64,000 nucleotides of DNA. Source: Euonymus europaeus. Lineage: Eukaryota; Streptophyta; Magnoliopsida; Celastrales; Celastraceae. This document shows positions 13,301-26,265 of the stretch, in pieces (position 1 is the stretch's first letter; each line of letters starts with the position of its first letter). Position numbers and translations under genes: made by a program. Under the pieces are notes generated by a model. That model made no database searches. It saw only the letters and a list, made by a program, of their open reading frames with translations, and was not told the origin of the DNA. The stretch is from the NCBI GenBank assembly GCA_963580455.1, contig OY756965.1, positions 8,444,501 to 8,508,500 of the forward strand, given 5' to 3'.

Positions 13301-15860
13301 GTGTACACCGAGCAACTTTGAAGGTCCGAAGTTGCTCAACTCTCTCTATTTAGAAGCTTTTAATGGTTTTGTCCATTTGTCATAGAAAATTGGTGTTTTG
13401 GCATCGAAATAATCTCGGATGCTTATACTCGTAAAATTTGATATAGAAGAACAATAAAAAGTGTACACAGAGCAACTTTGATGGTCCGAAGTTGCTCAAC
13501 TCTCTTTATGGTGGAGATTTTAACGGTTTTGTCCATTTGTCATAGAAAGTTGGTCTTTTGGCATCGAAATAATCTCGGAAGCTTATATTCGTAAAATTTG
13601 ACATAGAAGTACAATAAAAAGGGTAAACCGAGCAACTTTGATTTTCCGACGTTGCTCAACTCTCTTTATGGTGGAGCTTTTAACGGTTTTGTCCATTTGT
13701 CATAGAAAGTTGGTCTTTTGGCATCGAAATAATCTCGGAAGCTTATATTCGTAAAATTTGACATAGAAGAACAATAAAAAGGGTACACCGAGCAACATTG
13801 ATATTCCGACGTTGCTCAACTCTCTGTATAGTGTTGCTTTTAACGGTTATGTCCATTCATAATTGAAAGTTGTTGTTTTGACATCGAAATAATCTAGGAT
13901 GCTTATACACGTAAAATTAGACATAGAAAAACAATAAAAAGTGTACACCGAGCATGTTTGATGGTTTGAAGTTGCTCAACTCTCTCTGTGGAGGAGCTTT
14001 TAATGATTTTGTCCATTTCTCATAGAGAGTTGGTGTTTTGGCATCGAAATAATCTCGGATGCTTATACTCGTAAATTTTGACATAGAAGAACAATAAAAA
14101 GTGTACACGGAGCAACTTTGATGGTCCGAAGTTGTTCAACTCTCATTATGGAGGTGCTTTTAACGGTTTTGTCCATTTGTCATAGAAATTTGGTGTTTTG
14201 GCATCGAAATAATCTCGAAAGCTTATACTCGAAGAATTTAACATAGAAGAACAATAAAAAGTGTACACTGAGCAACTTTGATGGTCCGAAGTTGCTCAAC
14301 TCTCTCTATTTAGGAGCTTTTAACGGTTTTGTCCATTTGTAATAGAAAGTTGTTATTTTGGCATCGAAATAATCTACGAAGCTTATACTCGTAAAATTTG
14401 ACATAGAAGAACAATAAAAAGTGTACACCGAGCAACTTTGATGGTCCGAAGTTGCTGAACTCTCTCTATTTGGAGGCTTTTAACGGTTTTGTCCATTTGT
14501 AATAGAAAGTTGTTATTTTGGCATCGAAATAATCTACGAAGCTTATACTCGTAAAATTTGACATAGAAGAACAATAAAATGTGTACACCGAGCAACTTTG
14601 AAGGTCCGAAGTTGCTCAACTCTCTCTATTTAGAAGCTTTTAATGGTTTTGTCCATTTGTCATTGAAAATTGGTGTTTTGGCATCGAAATAATCTCGGAT
14701 GCTTATACTCGTAAAATTTGATATAGAAGAACAATAAAAAGTGTACACGGAGCAACTTTGATGGTCCGAAGTTGCTCAACTCTCTTTATTGTGGAGCTTT
14801 TAACGGTTTTGTCCATTTGTCATAGAAAGTTGGTCTTTTGGCATCGAAATAATCTCGGAACCTTATATTCGTAAAATTTGACATAGAAGTACAATAAAAA
14901 GGGTACACCGAGCAACTTTGATAGTCCGAGGTTGCTCAACTCTCTTTATGGTGGAGCTTTTAACGGTTTTGTCCACTTGTCATAGAAAGTTGGTCTTTTG
15001 GCATCGAAATAATCTCGGAAGCTTATATTCGTAAAATTTGACATAGAAGAACAATAAAAAGGGTACACCGAGCAACTTTGATATTCCGACGTTGCTCAAC
15101 TCTCTGTATAGTGTTGCTTTTAACGGTTATGTCCATTCATAATTGAAAGTTGTTGTTTTGACATCGAAATAATCTAGGATGCTTATACACGTAAAATTAG
15201 ACATAGAAAAACAATAAAAATTGTACACCGAGCATGTTTGATTGTCCGAAGTTGCTCAACTCTCTCTGTGGAGGAGCTTTTAATGATTTTGTCCATTTCT
15301 CATAGAGAGTTGGTGTTTTGGCATCGAAATAATCTCGGATGCTTATACTCGTAAATTTTGACATAGAAGAACAATAAAAAGTGTACACGGAGCAACTTTG
15401 ATGGTCCGAAGTTATTCAACTCTCATTATGGAGGTGCTTTTAACGGTTTTGTCCATTTGTAATAGAAATTTGGTGTTTTGGCATCGAAATAATCTCGAAA
15501 GCTTATACTCGAAGAATTTAACATAGAAGAACAATAAAAAGTGTACACTGAGCAACTTTGATGGTCCGAAGTTGCTCAACTCTCTCTGTTTAGGAGCTTT
15601 TAACGGTTTTGTCCATTTGTAATAGATAGTTGTTATTTTGGCATCGAAATAATGTACGAAGCTTATACTCATAAAATTTGACATAGAAGAACAATAAAAA
15701 GTGTACAGCGAGCAACTATGAAGGTCCGAAGTTGCTCAACTTTCTTTATTTAGAAGCTTTTAACGGTTTTGTCCATTTGTCATAGAAAGTTGGTGTTTTG
15801 GTATCGAAATAATCTCGGAAGCTTATACTCGTTAAATTTATCATAAAAGAATAATAAAAA
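13301..15860 (+). repeat. Local 8-monomer (1,280-bp) tandem duplication
   Basis: The order T-V-(P/V)-P-Q-X-S occurs from 13,301 and again from 14,581. Shared private variants are taatggttttgtcc with gaaaattgg in T, gatatagaag before V, a chimeric P/V monomer at 13,621 and 14,901, and tagaaatttgg in X. The repeat distance is 8 x 160 bp. The second copy lies inside the 8.85-kb block and the first straddles its left edge, so this small duplication and the large block overlap in history. Confidence 0.75.
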
Positions 15861-17460
15861 GTGTACACCGAGCATTTTTGATGGGCCGAAGTTACTCAAC
15901 TCTCTCTGTGGAAGAGCTTTTAACGATTTTGTCCATTTCTCATAGAAAGTTGGTGTTTTGGCATCGAAATAATCTCAGATGCTTATACTCATAAAATTTG
16001 ACATAGAAGAACAATAAAAAGTATACACGGAGCAACTTTGATGGTCCGAAGTTGCTCAACTCTCTTTAAGGTGGAGCTTTTAACGGTTTTGTCCATTTGT
16101 CATAGAAAGTTGGTCTTTTGGCATCGAAATAATCTCGGAAGCTTATACTCGTAAAATTTGACATAGAAGAACAATAAAAAGGGTACACCGAGCAACTTTG
16201 ATATTCCGACGTTGCTCAACTCTCTGTATAGTGTTGCTTTTAACGGTTATGTCCATTCATAATTGAAAGTTGTTGTTTTGACATCGAAATAATCTAGGAT
16301 GCTTATACTCGTAAAATTAGACATAGAAAAACAATAAAAAGTGTACACGGAGCATGTTTGATGGTCCGAAGTTGCTCAACTCTCTCTGTAGAGGAGCTTT
16401 TAATGATTTTGTCCATTTCTCATAGAGAGTTGGTGTTTTGGCATCGAAATAATCTCGGATGCTTATACTCGTAAATTTTGACATAGAAGAACAATAAAAA
16501 GTGTACACTGAGCAACTTTGATGGTCCGAAGTTGCTCAACTCTCTCTGTTTAGGAGCTTTTAACGGTTTTGTCCATTTGTAATAGATAGTTGTTATTTTG
16601 GCATCGAAATAATGTACGAAGCTTATACTCATAAAATTTGACATAGAAGAACAATAAAAAGTGTACACCGAGCAACTATGAAGATCCGAAGTTGCTCAAC
16701 TCTCTTTATTTAGAAGCTTTTAACGGTTTTGTCCATTTGTCATAGAAAGTTGGTGTTTTGGCATCGAAATAATCTCGGAAGCTTATACTCGTTAAATTTA
16801 TCATAAAAGAATAATAAAAAGTGTACACCGAGCATTTTTGATGGGCCGAAGTTACTCAACTCTCTCTGTGGAAGAGCTTTTAACGATTTTGTCCATTTCT
16901 CATAGAAAGTTGGTGTTTTGGCATCGAAATAATCTCGGATGCTTATACTCATAAAATTTGACATAGAAGAACAATAAAAAGTATACACGAAGCAAATTTG
17001 ATGGTCCGAAGTTGCTCAACTCTCTTTAAGGTGGAGCTTTTAACGGTTTTGTCCATTTGTCATAGAAAGTTGGTCTTTTGGAATCGAAATAATCTCGGAA
17101 GCTTATACTCATAAAATTTGACATAGAAGAACAATAAAAAGGGTACACCGAGCAACTTTGATATTCCGACGTTGCTCAACTCTCTGTATAGTGTTGCTTT
17201 TAACGGTTATGTCCATTCATAATTGAAAGTTGTTGTTTTGACATCGAAATAATCTAGGATGCTTATACTCGTAAAATTAGACATAGAAAAACAATAAAAA
17301 GTGTACACCGAGCATGTTTGATGGTCCGAAGTTGCTCAACTCTCTCTGTGGAGGAGCTTTTAATGATTTTGTCCATTTCTCATAGAAAGTTGGTATTTTG
17401 GCATCGAAATAATCTCGGATGCTTATGCACGTTAAATTTGTCGTAGAAGAACACTAAAAA
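15541..17460 (+). repeat. Two tandem 6-monomer HOR units (960 bp each), copy a
   Basis: The monomer order S-T-U-V-P-Q runs twice, from 15,541 and from 16,501. Both S units carry ctctctgtttagg, aatagatagttg and aatgtacgaagc, and both T units carry gagcaactatgaag; none of these is common elsewhere. This is the 7-mer HOR without its R monomer. The second Q runs straight into an R at 17,461, restoring normal order. Confidence 0.85.
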
Positions 17461-18210
17461 GAGTACACCGAGCAACTTTGATGGTCCGAAGTTGCACAAC
17501 TCTCTCTATGGAGGAGCTTTTAGCGGTTTTATTTATTTGTCATAGAAAGTTGGTGTTTTGGCATCGAAATAATCTCGGAAGCTTATACTCGAAGAATTTA
17601 ACATAGAAGAACAATAAAAAGTGTACACTAAGCAACTTTGATGGTCCGAAGTTGCTCAACTCTCTCTCTTTAGGAGCTTTTAACGGTTTTGTCCATTTGT
17701 AATAGAAAGTTGTTATTTTGGCATCGAAATAATCTACGAAGCTTATACTCGTAAAATTTGACATAGAAGAACAATAAAAAGTGTACACCGAGCAACTTTG
17801 ATGGTCCGAAGTTGCTGAACTCTCTCTATTTGGAGGCTTTTAACGGTTTTGTATATTTGTCATAGAAAGTTGGTGTTTTGGCATCGAAATAATCTCGGAA
17901 GCTTATACTCGTTAAATTTGTCATAGAAGAACAATAAAAAGAGTACACCGAGTATTTTTGATGGGCCGAAGTTGCTCAACTCTCTCTGTGGAAGAGCTAT
18001 TAACGATTTTGTTCATTTCTCATAAAGAGTTGTTGTTTTGGCATCGAAATAATCTCGGATGCTTATACTCGTAAAATTTTGACATAGAAGAACAATAAAA
18101 AGTGTACACGGAGCAACTTTGATGGTCCGAAGTTGTTCAACTCTCATTATGGGGGTGCTTTTAACGGTTTTGTCCATTTGTCATAGAAATTTGATGTTTT
18201 GGCATCAAAA

Positions 18211-18225
18211 TAATCTTGGAAGTTA
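18211..18225 (+). other. Compensating single-base indel pair in block II copy a
   Basis: A one-base gain at about 18,076 (gtaaaattttgacat) is followed by a one-base loss here (ggaagttatactcg in place of ggaagcttatactcg). This brings the array back to its earlier 160-bp register. Both changes also occur in copy b at about 26,764 and 26,910, so they predate the block duplication. Confidence 0.75.
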
Positions 18226-21124
18226 TACTCGAAGAATTTAACATAGAAGAACAATAAAAAGTGTACACGGAGCAACTTTGATGGTCCGAAGTTGCTCAAC
18301 TCTCTCTATTTAGGAGCTTTTAACGGTTTTGTCCATTTGTAAAAGAAAGTTGTTATTTTGGCATCGAAATAATCGCGGAAGCTTATACTCGTTAAATTTA
18401 TCATAGAAGAATAATAAAAAGTGTACACCGAGCATTTTTGATGGGCCGAAGTTGCTCAACTCTCTCTGTGGAAGTGCTTTTAATGATTTTGTCCATTTCT
18501 CATAGAAAGTTGGTGTTTTGGCATCGAAATAATCTCGGATGCTTATACTCGTAAAATTTGACATAGAAGAACAATAAAAAGTGTACACGGAGCAACTTTG
18601 ATCGTCCGAAGTTGCTCAACTCTCTTTATGATGGAGCTTTTAACGGTTTTGTCCATTTGTCATAGAAAGTTCGTCTTTTGGCATCGAAATAATCTCGGAA
18701 GCTTATATTTGTAAAATTTTACATAGAAGAACAATAAAAAGAGTACACCGAGCAACTTTGATGGTCCGAAGTTGCACAACTCTCTCTATGGAGGAGCTTT
18801 TAACGGTTTTATTTATTTGTCATAGAAAGTTGGTGTTTTGGCATCGAAATAATCTCAGAAGCTTATACTCGAAGAATTTAGCATAGAAGAACAATAAAAA
18901 GTGTACACTGAGCAACTTTGATGATCCGAAGTTGCTCAACTCTCTCTATTTAGGAGCTTTTAACGGTTTTGTCCATTTGTAATAGAAAGTTGTTATTTTG
19001 GCATCGAAATAATCTACGAAGCTTATACTCGTAAAATTTGACATAGAAGAACAATAAAAAGTGTACACCGAGCAATTTTGATGGTCCGAAGTTGCTCAAC
19101 TCTCTCTATTTGGAGGCTTTTAACGGTTTTGTCAATTTGTCATAGAAAGTTGGTGTTTTGGCATCGAAATAATCTCGGAAACTTATACTCGTTAAATTTA
19201 ACATAGAAGAACAATAAAAAGTGTACACCGAGCATTTTTGATGGGCCGAAGTTGCTCAACTCTCTCTGTGGAAGGGCTCTTAACGATTTTGTTCATTTCT
19301 CATAGAGACTTGGTGTTTTGGCATTGAAATAATCTCGGATGCTTATACTCGTAAAATTTGACATAGAAGAACAATAAAAAGTGTACATGGAGCAACTTTG
19401 ATGGTCCGAAGTTGTTCAACTCTCATTATGGAGGTGCTTTTAACGGTTTTGTCAATTTGTCATAGAAAGTTGGTGTTTTGGCATCGAAATAATCTCAGAA
19501 GCTTATACTCGTTAAATTTATCATAGAAGAAAAATAAAAAGTGTACACCGAGCATTTTTGATGGGCCGAAGTTGCTCAACTCTCTCTATGGAAGAGTCTT
19601 TAACGATTTTGTTCATTTCTCATAGAGAGTTGGTGTTTTTGCATCGAAATAATCTCGGATGCTTATACTCGTAAAATTTGACATAGAAGAACAATAAAAA
19701 GTGTACACGGAGCAACTTTGATGGTCCGAAGTTGTTCAACTCTCATTATGGAGTTACTTTTAACGGTTTTGTCCATTTGTCATAGAAAGTTGATGTTTTG
19801 GCATCGAAATAATCTCAGAAGCTTATACTCGTTAAATTTGTCGTAGAAGAACAATAAAAAAAGTACACCGAGCAACTTTGATGGTCCGAAGTTGCACAAC
19901 TCTCTCTATGGAGGAGCTTTTAACGGTTTTATTTATTTGTCATAGAAAGTTCGTGTTTTGGCATCCAAATAATCTCGGAAGCTTATACTCGAAGAATTTA
20001 ACATAGAAGAACAATAAAAAGTGTCCACTAAGCAACTTTGATGGTCCGAAGTTGCTCAACTCTCTGTATTTAGGAGCTTTTAACGGTTTTGCCCATTTGT
20101 AATAGAAAGTTGTTATTTTGGCATCGAAATAATCTACGAAGCTTATACTCCTAAAATTTGACATAGAATAACAATAAAAAGTGTACACCGAGCAACTTTG
20201 AAGGTCCGAAGTTGCTCAACTCTCTCTATTTAGAAGCTTTTAACGGTTTTGTCCATTTGTCATAGAAAGTTGGTGTTTTGGCATCGAAATAATCTCGGAA
20301 GTTTATACTCGTTAAATTTATCATAGAAGAATAATAAAAAGTGTACACCGAGCATTTTTGATGGGCCGAAGTTGCTCAACTCTCTCTGTGGAAGAGCTTT
20401 TAACGATTTTGTCCATTTCTCATAGAAAGTTGGTGTTTTGGCATCGAAATAATCTCGGATACTTATACTCGTAAAATTTGACATAGAAGAACAATAAAAA
20501 GTGTACACGGAGCAACTTTGATTGTCCGAAGTCGCTCAACTCTCTTTATGGAAGAGCTTTTAAAGATTTTGTCCATTTCTCATAGAAAGTTGGTGTTTTG
20601 GCATCGAAATAATCTCGAATGCTTATACTCGTAAAATTTGACATAGAAGAACAATAAAAATTGTACACCGAGCAACTTTGAAGGTCCGAAGTTGCTCAAC
20701 TCTCTCTATTTAGAAGCTTTTAACGGTTTTGTCCATTTGTCATAGAAAGTTGGTGTTTTGGCATCGAAATAATCTCGGATGCTTATACTCGTAAAATTTG
20801 ACATAGAAGAAGAATAAAAAGTGTACACGGAGCAACTTTGATGGTCCGAAGTTGCTCAACACTCTTTATGGAAGAGCTTTTAACGATTTTGTCCATTTCT
20901 CATAGAAAGTTCGTGTTTTGGCATCGAAATAATCTCGGATGCTTATACTCGTAAAATTTGACATAGAAGAACAATAAAAAGTGTACAAGGAGCAACTTTG
21001 ATGGTCCGAAGATGCACAACTCTCTCTATGGAGGAGCTTTTAACGGTTTTATTTATTTGTCATCAAAAGTTGGTGTTTTGGCATCGAAATAATCTCGGAA
21101 GCTTATACTCGAAGAATTTAACAT

Positions 21125-21136
21125 TGAAGCACAACT
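21125..21136 (+). other. Truncated S monomer junction (about 45 bp missing), copy a
   Basis: The text runs acattgaag directly into cacaactctc, skipping the segment that normally holds the A-run, tgtacact and most of the dyad. The same junction with the same acattgaag variant recurs at about 29,818 and 53,970, so it is a stable landmark inherited through block duplication. Confidence 0.85.
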
Positions 21137-21328
21137 CTCACTATTTAGGAGCTTTTAACGGTTTTGTCCATTTGTAATAGAAAGTTGTTATTTTGGCACC
21201 AAAATAATCTACGAAGCTTATACTCGTAAAATTTGACATAGAAGAACAATAAAAAGTGTACACCGAGCAACTTTGAAGGTCCGAAGTTGCTCAACTCTCT
21301 CTATTTACAAGCTTTTAACGGTTTTGTC

Positions 21329-21340
21329 CATTTGACATAG
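21329..21340 (+). other. Truncated T/Q monomer junction (about 60 bp missing), copy a
   Basis: Here gtccatttg joins directly to gacatagaaaaac. The stretch from tcatagaaagttgg to the next aaatt is missing, so the HindIII-site end of the unit is absent. The same junction occurs at about 30,024 and 54,174. Confidence 0.85.
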
Positions 21341-22763
21341 AAAAACAATAAAATGTGTACACCGAGCATGTTTGATGGTCCGAAGTTGCTCAACTCTCTC
21401 TGTGGAGGAGCTTTTAATGATTTTGTCCATTTCTCATAGAAAGTTGGTGTTTTGGCATCGAAATAATCTCGGATGCTTATACTCGTTAAATTTTTCATAG
21501 AAGAACAATAAAAGGAGTACACCGAGCAACTTTGATGGTCCGAAGTTGCACAACTCTCTCTATGGAGGATCTTTTAACGGTTTTATTTATTTGTCATAGA
21601 AAGTTGGTGTTTTGGCATCGAAATAATCTCGGAAGCTTATACTCGAAGAATTTAACATAGAAGAACAATAAAAAGTGTACACTGAGCAACTTTGATGGTC
21701 CGAAGTTGCTCAACTCTCTCTATTTAGAAGCTTTTAACGGTTTTGTCCATTTGTAATGGAAAGTTGTTATTTTGGCATCGCAATAATCTACGAAGCTTAC
21801 ACTCGTAAAATTTAAAATAGAAGAACAATAAAAAGTGTACACCGACAACTTTGATGGTCCGAAGTTGCTCAACTCTCTCTATTTGGAGGCTTTTAACGGT
21901 TTTGTCCATTTGTCATATAAAGTTGGTGTTTGGGCATCGAATTAACCTTGGAAGCTTATACTCGTTAAATTTATCATAGAAGAACAATAAAAAATGTACA
22001 CCGAGCATTTTTGATGGGCCGAAGTTGCTCAACTCTCTCTGTGGAAGAGCTTTTAACGATTTTGTCCATTTCTCTTAGAGAGTTGGTGTTTTGGCATCGA
22101 AATAATCTCGGATGCTTATACTCGTAAAATTTGACATAGAAGAACAATAAAAAGTGTATACGGAGCAACTTTGATGGTCCGAAGTTGTTCAACTCTAATT
22201 ATTGAGGTGCTTTTAACGGTTTTGTCCATTTGTCATAGAAAGTTGATGTTTTGGCATCGAAATAATCTCGGAAGCTTATACTCGAAGAATTTAACATAGA
22301 AGAACAATAAAAAGTGTACATTGAGCAACTTTGATGGTCCGAAGTTGCTCAACTCTCTTTATTTAGGAGCTTTTAACGGTTTTGTCCATTTGTAATAGAA
22401 AGTTGTTATTTTGGCATCAAAATAATCTACGAAGCTTATACTCGTAAAATTTGACATAGAAGAACAATAAAAAGTGTACACCGAGCAACTTTGAAGGTCC
22501 GAAGTTTCTCAACTCTCTCTATTTAGAAGCTTTTAACGGTTTTGTCCATTTGTCATAGAAAGTTGGTGTTTTGGCATCAAAATAAGCTCGGAAGCTTATA
22601 CTCGTTAAATTTATCATAGAAGAACAATAAAAAGTGTACACCGAGCATTTTTGATTGGCCGAAGTTGCTCAACTCTCTCTGTGGAAGTGCTTTTAACGAT
22701 TTTGTCCATTTCTCATAGAAAGTTGGTGTTTTGGCATCGAAATAATCTCGGATGCTTATACTC

Positions 22764-22775
22764 GTGAAATTTCAC
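22764..22775. repeat. 12-bp perfect palindrome gtgaaatttcac
   Basis: Two substitutions in the usual cgtaaaatttgacat junction give gtgaaatttcac, a perfect 12-bp palindrome. I noted it at only four places: here, 23,083-23,094, 31,452-31,463 and 31,771-31,782. All follow U monomers that precede T monomers near the ends of the 8.7-kb blocks. Confidence 0.9.
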
Positions 22776-23082
22776 ATAGAAGAACAATAAAAACGTACAC
22801 CGAGCAACTTTGAAGGTCCGAAGTTGCTCAACTCTCTCTATTTAGAAGCTTTTAACAGTTTTGTCCATTTGTCATAGAAAGTTGGTGTTTTGGCATCAAA
22901 ATAATCTCGGAAGCTTATACTCGTTAAATTTATCATAGAAGAACAATAAAAAGTGTACACCGAGCATTTTTGATGGTCCGAAGTTGCTCAACTCTCTCTG
23001 TGGAAGAGCTTTTAACGATTTTGTCCATTTCTCATAGAAAGTTGGTGTTTTGGCATCGAAATAATCTCGGATGCTTATACTC

Positions 23083-23094
23083 GTGAAATTTCAC
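23083..23094. repeat. 12-bp palindrome gtgaaatttcac at the block II a/b junction
   Basis: This is the second occurrence of the palindrome. It sits at the point where copy a of the 8.7-kb block gives way to copy b. The monomer that follows is S class here, against T class after the matching site at 31,771. Confidence 0.9.
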
Positions 23095-24209
23095 ATAGAA
23101 GAACAATAAAAAGTGTACACTGAGCAACTTTGATGGTCCGAAGTTGCTCAACTCTCTCTATTTAGGAGCTTTTAACGGTTTTGTCCATTTGTAATAGAAA
23201 GTTGTTATTTTGGCATCGAAATAATCTACGAAGCTTATACTCGTAAAATTTGACATAGAAGAACAATAAAAAGTGTACACCGAGCAACTTTGATGGTCCG
23301 AAGTTGCTGAACTCTCTCTATTTGGAGGCTTTTAACGGTTTTGTCCATTTGTAATAGAAAGTTGTTATTTTGGCATCGAAATAATCTACGAAGCTTATAC
23401 TCGTAAAATTTGACATAGAAGAACAATAAAATGTGTACACCGAGCAACTTTGAAGGTCCGAAGTTGCTCAACTCTCTCTATTTAGAAGCTTTTAATGGTT
23501 TTGTCCATTTGTCATAGAAAATTGGTGTTTTGGCATCGAAATAATCTCGGATGCTTATACTCGTAAAATTTGATATAGAAGAACAATAAAAAGTGTACAC
23601 GGAGCAACTTTGATGGTCCGAAGTTGCTCAACTCTCTTTATGGTGGAGCTTTTAACGGTTTTGTCCATTTGTCATAGAAAGTTGGTCTTTTGGCATCGAA
23701 ATAATCTCGGAACCTTATATTCGTAAAATTTGACATAGAAGTACAATAAAAAGGGTACACCGAGCAACTTTGATAGTCCGAGGTTGCTCAACTCTCTTTA
23801 TGGTGGAGCTTTTAACGGTTTTGTCCACTTGTCATAGAAAGTTGGTCTTTTGGCATCGAAATAATCTCGGAAGCTTATATTCGTAAAATTTGACATAGAA
23901 GAACAATAAAAAGGGTACACCGAGCAACTTTGATATTCCGACGTTGCTCAACTCTCTGTATAGTGTTGCTTTTAGCGGTTATGTCCATTCATAATTGAAA
24001 GTTGTTGTTTTGACATCGAAATAATCTAGGATGCTTATACACGTAAAATTAGACATAGAAAAACAATAAAAATTGTACACCGAGCATGTTTGATGGTCCG
24101 AAGTTGCTCAACTCTCTCTGTGGAGGAGCTTTTAATGATTTTGTCCATTTCTCATAGAGAGTTGGTGTTTTGGCATCGAAATAATCTCGGATGCTTATAC
24201 TCGTAAATT

Positions 24210-24222
24210 TTGACATGTGTTC
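24210..24222 (+). other. 47-bp deletion junction unique to block II copy b
   Basis: Here tgacat runs directly into gtgttcaactctc. Copy a has the full segment at about 15,361-15,415. The block offset changes from 8,852 to 8,805 bp at this point, which gives the deletion size directly. Confidence 0.85.
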
Positions 24223-24345
24223 AACTCTCATTATGGAAGTGCTTTTAACGGTTTTGTCCATTTGTCATAGAAATTTGGTGTTTTGGCATCGAAATAATCA
24301 CGAAAGCTTATACTCGAAGAATTTAACATAGAAGAATAATAAAAA

Positions 24346-26265
24346 GTGTACACTGAGCAACTTTGATGGTCCGAAGTTGCTCAACTCTCTCTGTTTAGGA
24401 GCTTTTAACGGTTTTGTCCATTTGTAATAGATAGTTGTTATTTTGGCATCGAAATAATGTACGAAGCTTATACTCATAAAATTTGACATAGAAGAACAAT
24501 AAAAAGTGTACACCGAGCAACTATGAAGGTCCGAAGTTGCTCAACTCTCTTTATTTAGAAGCTTTTAACGGTTTTGTCCATTTGTCATAGAAAGTTGGTG
24601 TTTTGACATCGAAATAATCTCGGAAGCTTATACTCGTTAAATTTATCATAAAAGAATAATAAAAAGTGTACACCGAGCATTTTTGATGGGCTGAAGTTAC
24701 TCAACTCTCTCTGTGGAAGAGCTTTTAACGATTTTGTCCATTTCTCATAGAAAGTTGGTGTTTTGGCATCGAAATAATCTCGGATGCTTATACTCATAAA
24801 ATTTGACATAGAAGAACAATAAAAAGTATACACGGAGCAACTTTGATGGTCCGAAGTTGCTCAACTCTCTTTAAGGTGGAGCTTTTAACGGTTTTGTCCA
24901 TTTGTCATAGAAAGTTGGTCTTTTGGCATCGAAATAATCTCGGAAGCTTATACTCGTAAAATTTGACATAGAAGAACAATAAAAAGGGTACACCGAGCAA
25001 CTTTGATATTCCGACGTTGCTCAACTCTCTGTATAGTGTTGCTTTTAACGGTTATGTCCATTCATAATTGAAAGTTGTTGTTTTGACATCGAAATAATCT
25101 AGGATGCTTATACTCGTAAAATTAGACATAGAAAAACAATAAAAAGTGTACACCGAGCATGTTTGATGGTCCGAAGTTGCTCAACTCTCTCTGTGGAGGA
25201 GCTTTTAATGATTTTGTCCATTTCTCATAGAGAGTTGGTGTTTTGGCATCGAAATAATCTCGGATGCTTATACTCGTAAATTTTGACATAGAAGAACAAT
25301 AAAAAGTGTACACTGAGCAACTTTGATGGTCCGAAGTTGCTCAACTCTCTCTGTTTAGGAGCTTTTAACGGTTTTGTCCATTTGTAATAGATAGTTGTTA
25401 TTTTGGCATCGAAATAATGTACGAAGCTTATACTCATAAAATTTGACATAGAAGAACAATAAAAAGTGTACACCGAGCAACTATGAAGGTCCGAAGTTGC
25501 TCAACTCTCTTTATTTAGAAGCTTTTAACGGTTTTGTCCATTTGTCATAGAAAGTTGGTGTTTTGGCATCGAAATAATCTCGGAAGCTTATACTCGTTAA
25601 ATTTATCATAAAAGAATAATAAAAAGTGTACACCGAGCATTTTTGATGGGCCGAAGTTACTCAACTCTCTCTGTGGAAGAGCTTTTAACGATTTTGTCCA
25701 TTTCTCATAGAAAGTTGGTGTTTTGGCATCGAAATAATCTCGGATGCTTATACTCATAAAATTTGACATAGAAGAACAATAAAAAGTATACACGGAGCAA
25801 CTTTGATGGTCCGAAGTTGCTCAACTCTCTTTAAGGTGGAGCTTTTAACGGTTTTGTCCATTTGTCATAGAAAGTTGGTCTTTTGGCATCGAAATAATCT
25901 CGGAAGCTTATACTCGTAAAATTTGACATAGAAGAACAATAAAAAGGGTACACCGAGCAACTTTGATATTCCGACGTTGCTCAACTCTCTGTATAGTGTT
26001 GCTTTTAACGGTTATGTCCATTCATAATTGAAAGTTGTTTTGACATCGAAATAATCTAGGATGCTTATACTCGTAAAATTAGACATAGAAAAACAATAAA
26101 AAGTGTACACCGAGCATGTTTGATGGTCCGAAGTTGCTCAACTCTCTCTGTGGAGGAGCTTTTAATGATTTTGTCCATTTCTCATAGAAAGTTGGTATTT
26201 TGGCATCGAAATAATCTCGGATACTTATGCACGTTAAATTTGTCATAGAAGAACACTAAACAGAG
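24346..26265 (+). repeat. Two tandem 6-monomer HOR units (960 bp each), copy b
   Basis: The S-T-U-V-P-Q hexamer starts at 24,346 and again at 25,306, as in copy a. The second P has lost three bases (gaaagttgttttgac) at about 26,037. The pair was therefore present before the whole 8.7-kb block duplicated. Confidence 0.85.

Larger units (their letters stand above)
1..14244 (+). repeat. Satellite domain I, irregular mix of P-X class monomers
   Basis: It opens with the order V-P-Q-R-S-W-Q-R-S and soon becomes an irregular succession dominated by R, S, W and U monomers, with X (ctcattatgg) entering at about 5,311. P monomers are rare (about 208, 6,605, 9,150, 13,800), so the 7-mer HOR is not regular here. 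Seven single-base losses, near 3,415, 5,107, 6,515, 6,776, 7,163, 7,486 and 7,806, move the register from body start 28 to body start 21 (mod 160). After 7,807 the register does not change. No gene, RNA or mobile element was seen. The irregular order suggests an older or more shuffled part of the array. Confidence 0.85.
14245..23096 (+). repeat. Satellite block II, copy a (8,852 bp)
   Basis: This stretch matches 23,097-31,784 monomer for monomer, including rare variants. The offset starts at 8,852 bp and falls to 8,688 bp as copy b accumulates deletions. Left edge: 14,245 onward agrees with 23,097 onward, while the monomers just upstream differ (X class here, U class there). Right edge: agreement ends after the gtgaaatttcac monomer at 23,083. 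Contents include two 960-bp hexamers, two landmark truncated monomers (21,130 and 21,334) and V/U chimeras near 20,501 and 20,821. Copies differ by scattered substitutions, for example ctcagaagc at 19,494 against ctcggaagc at 28,182. No gene was seen. Confidence 0.85.
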
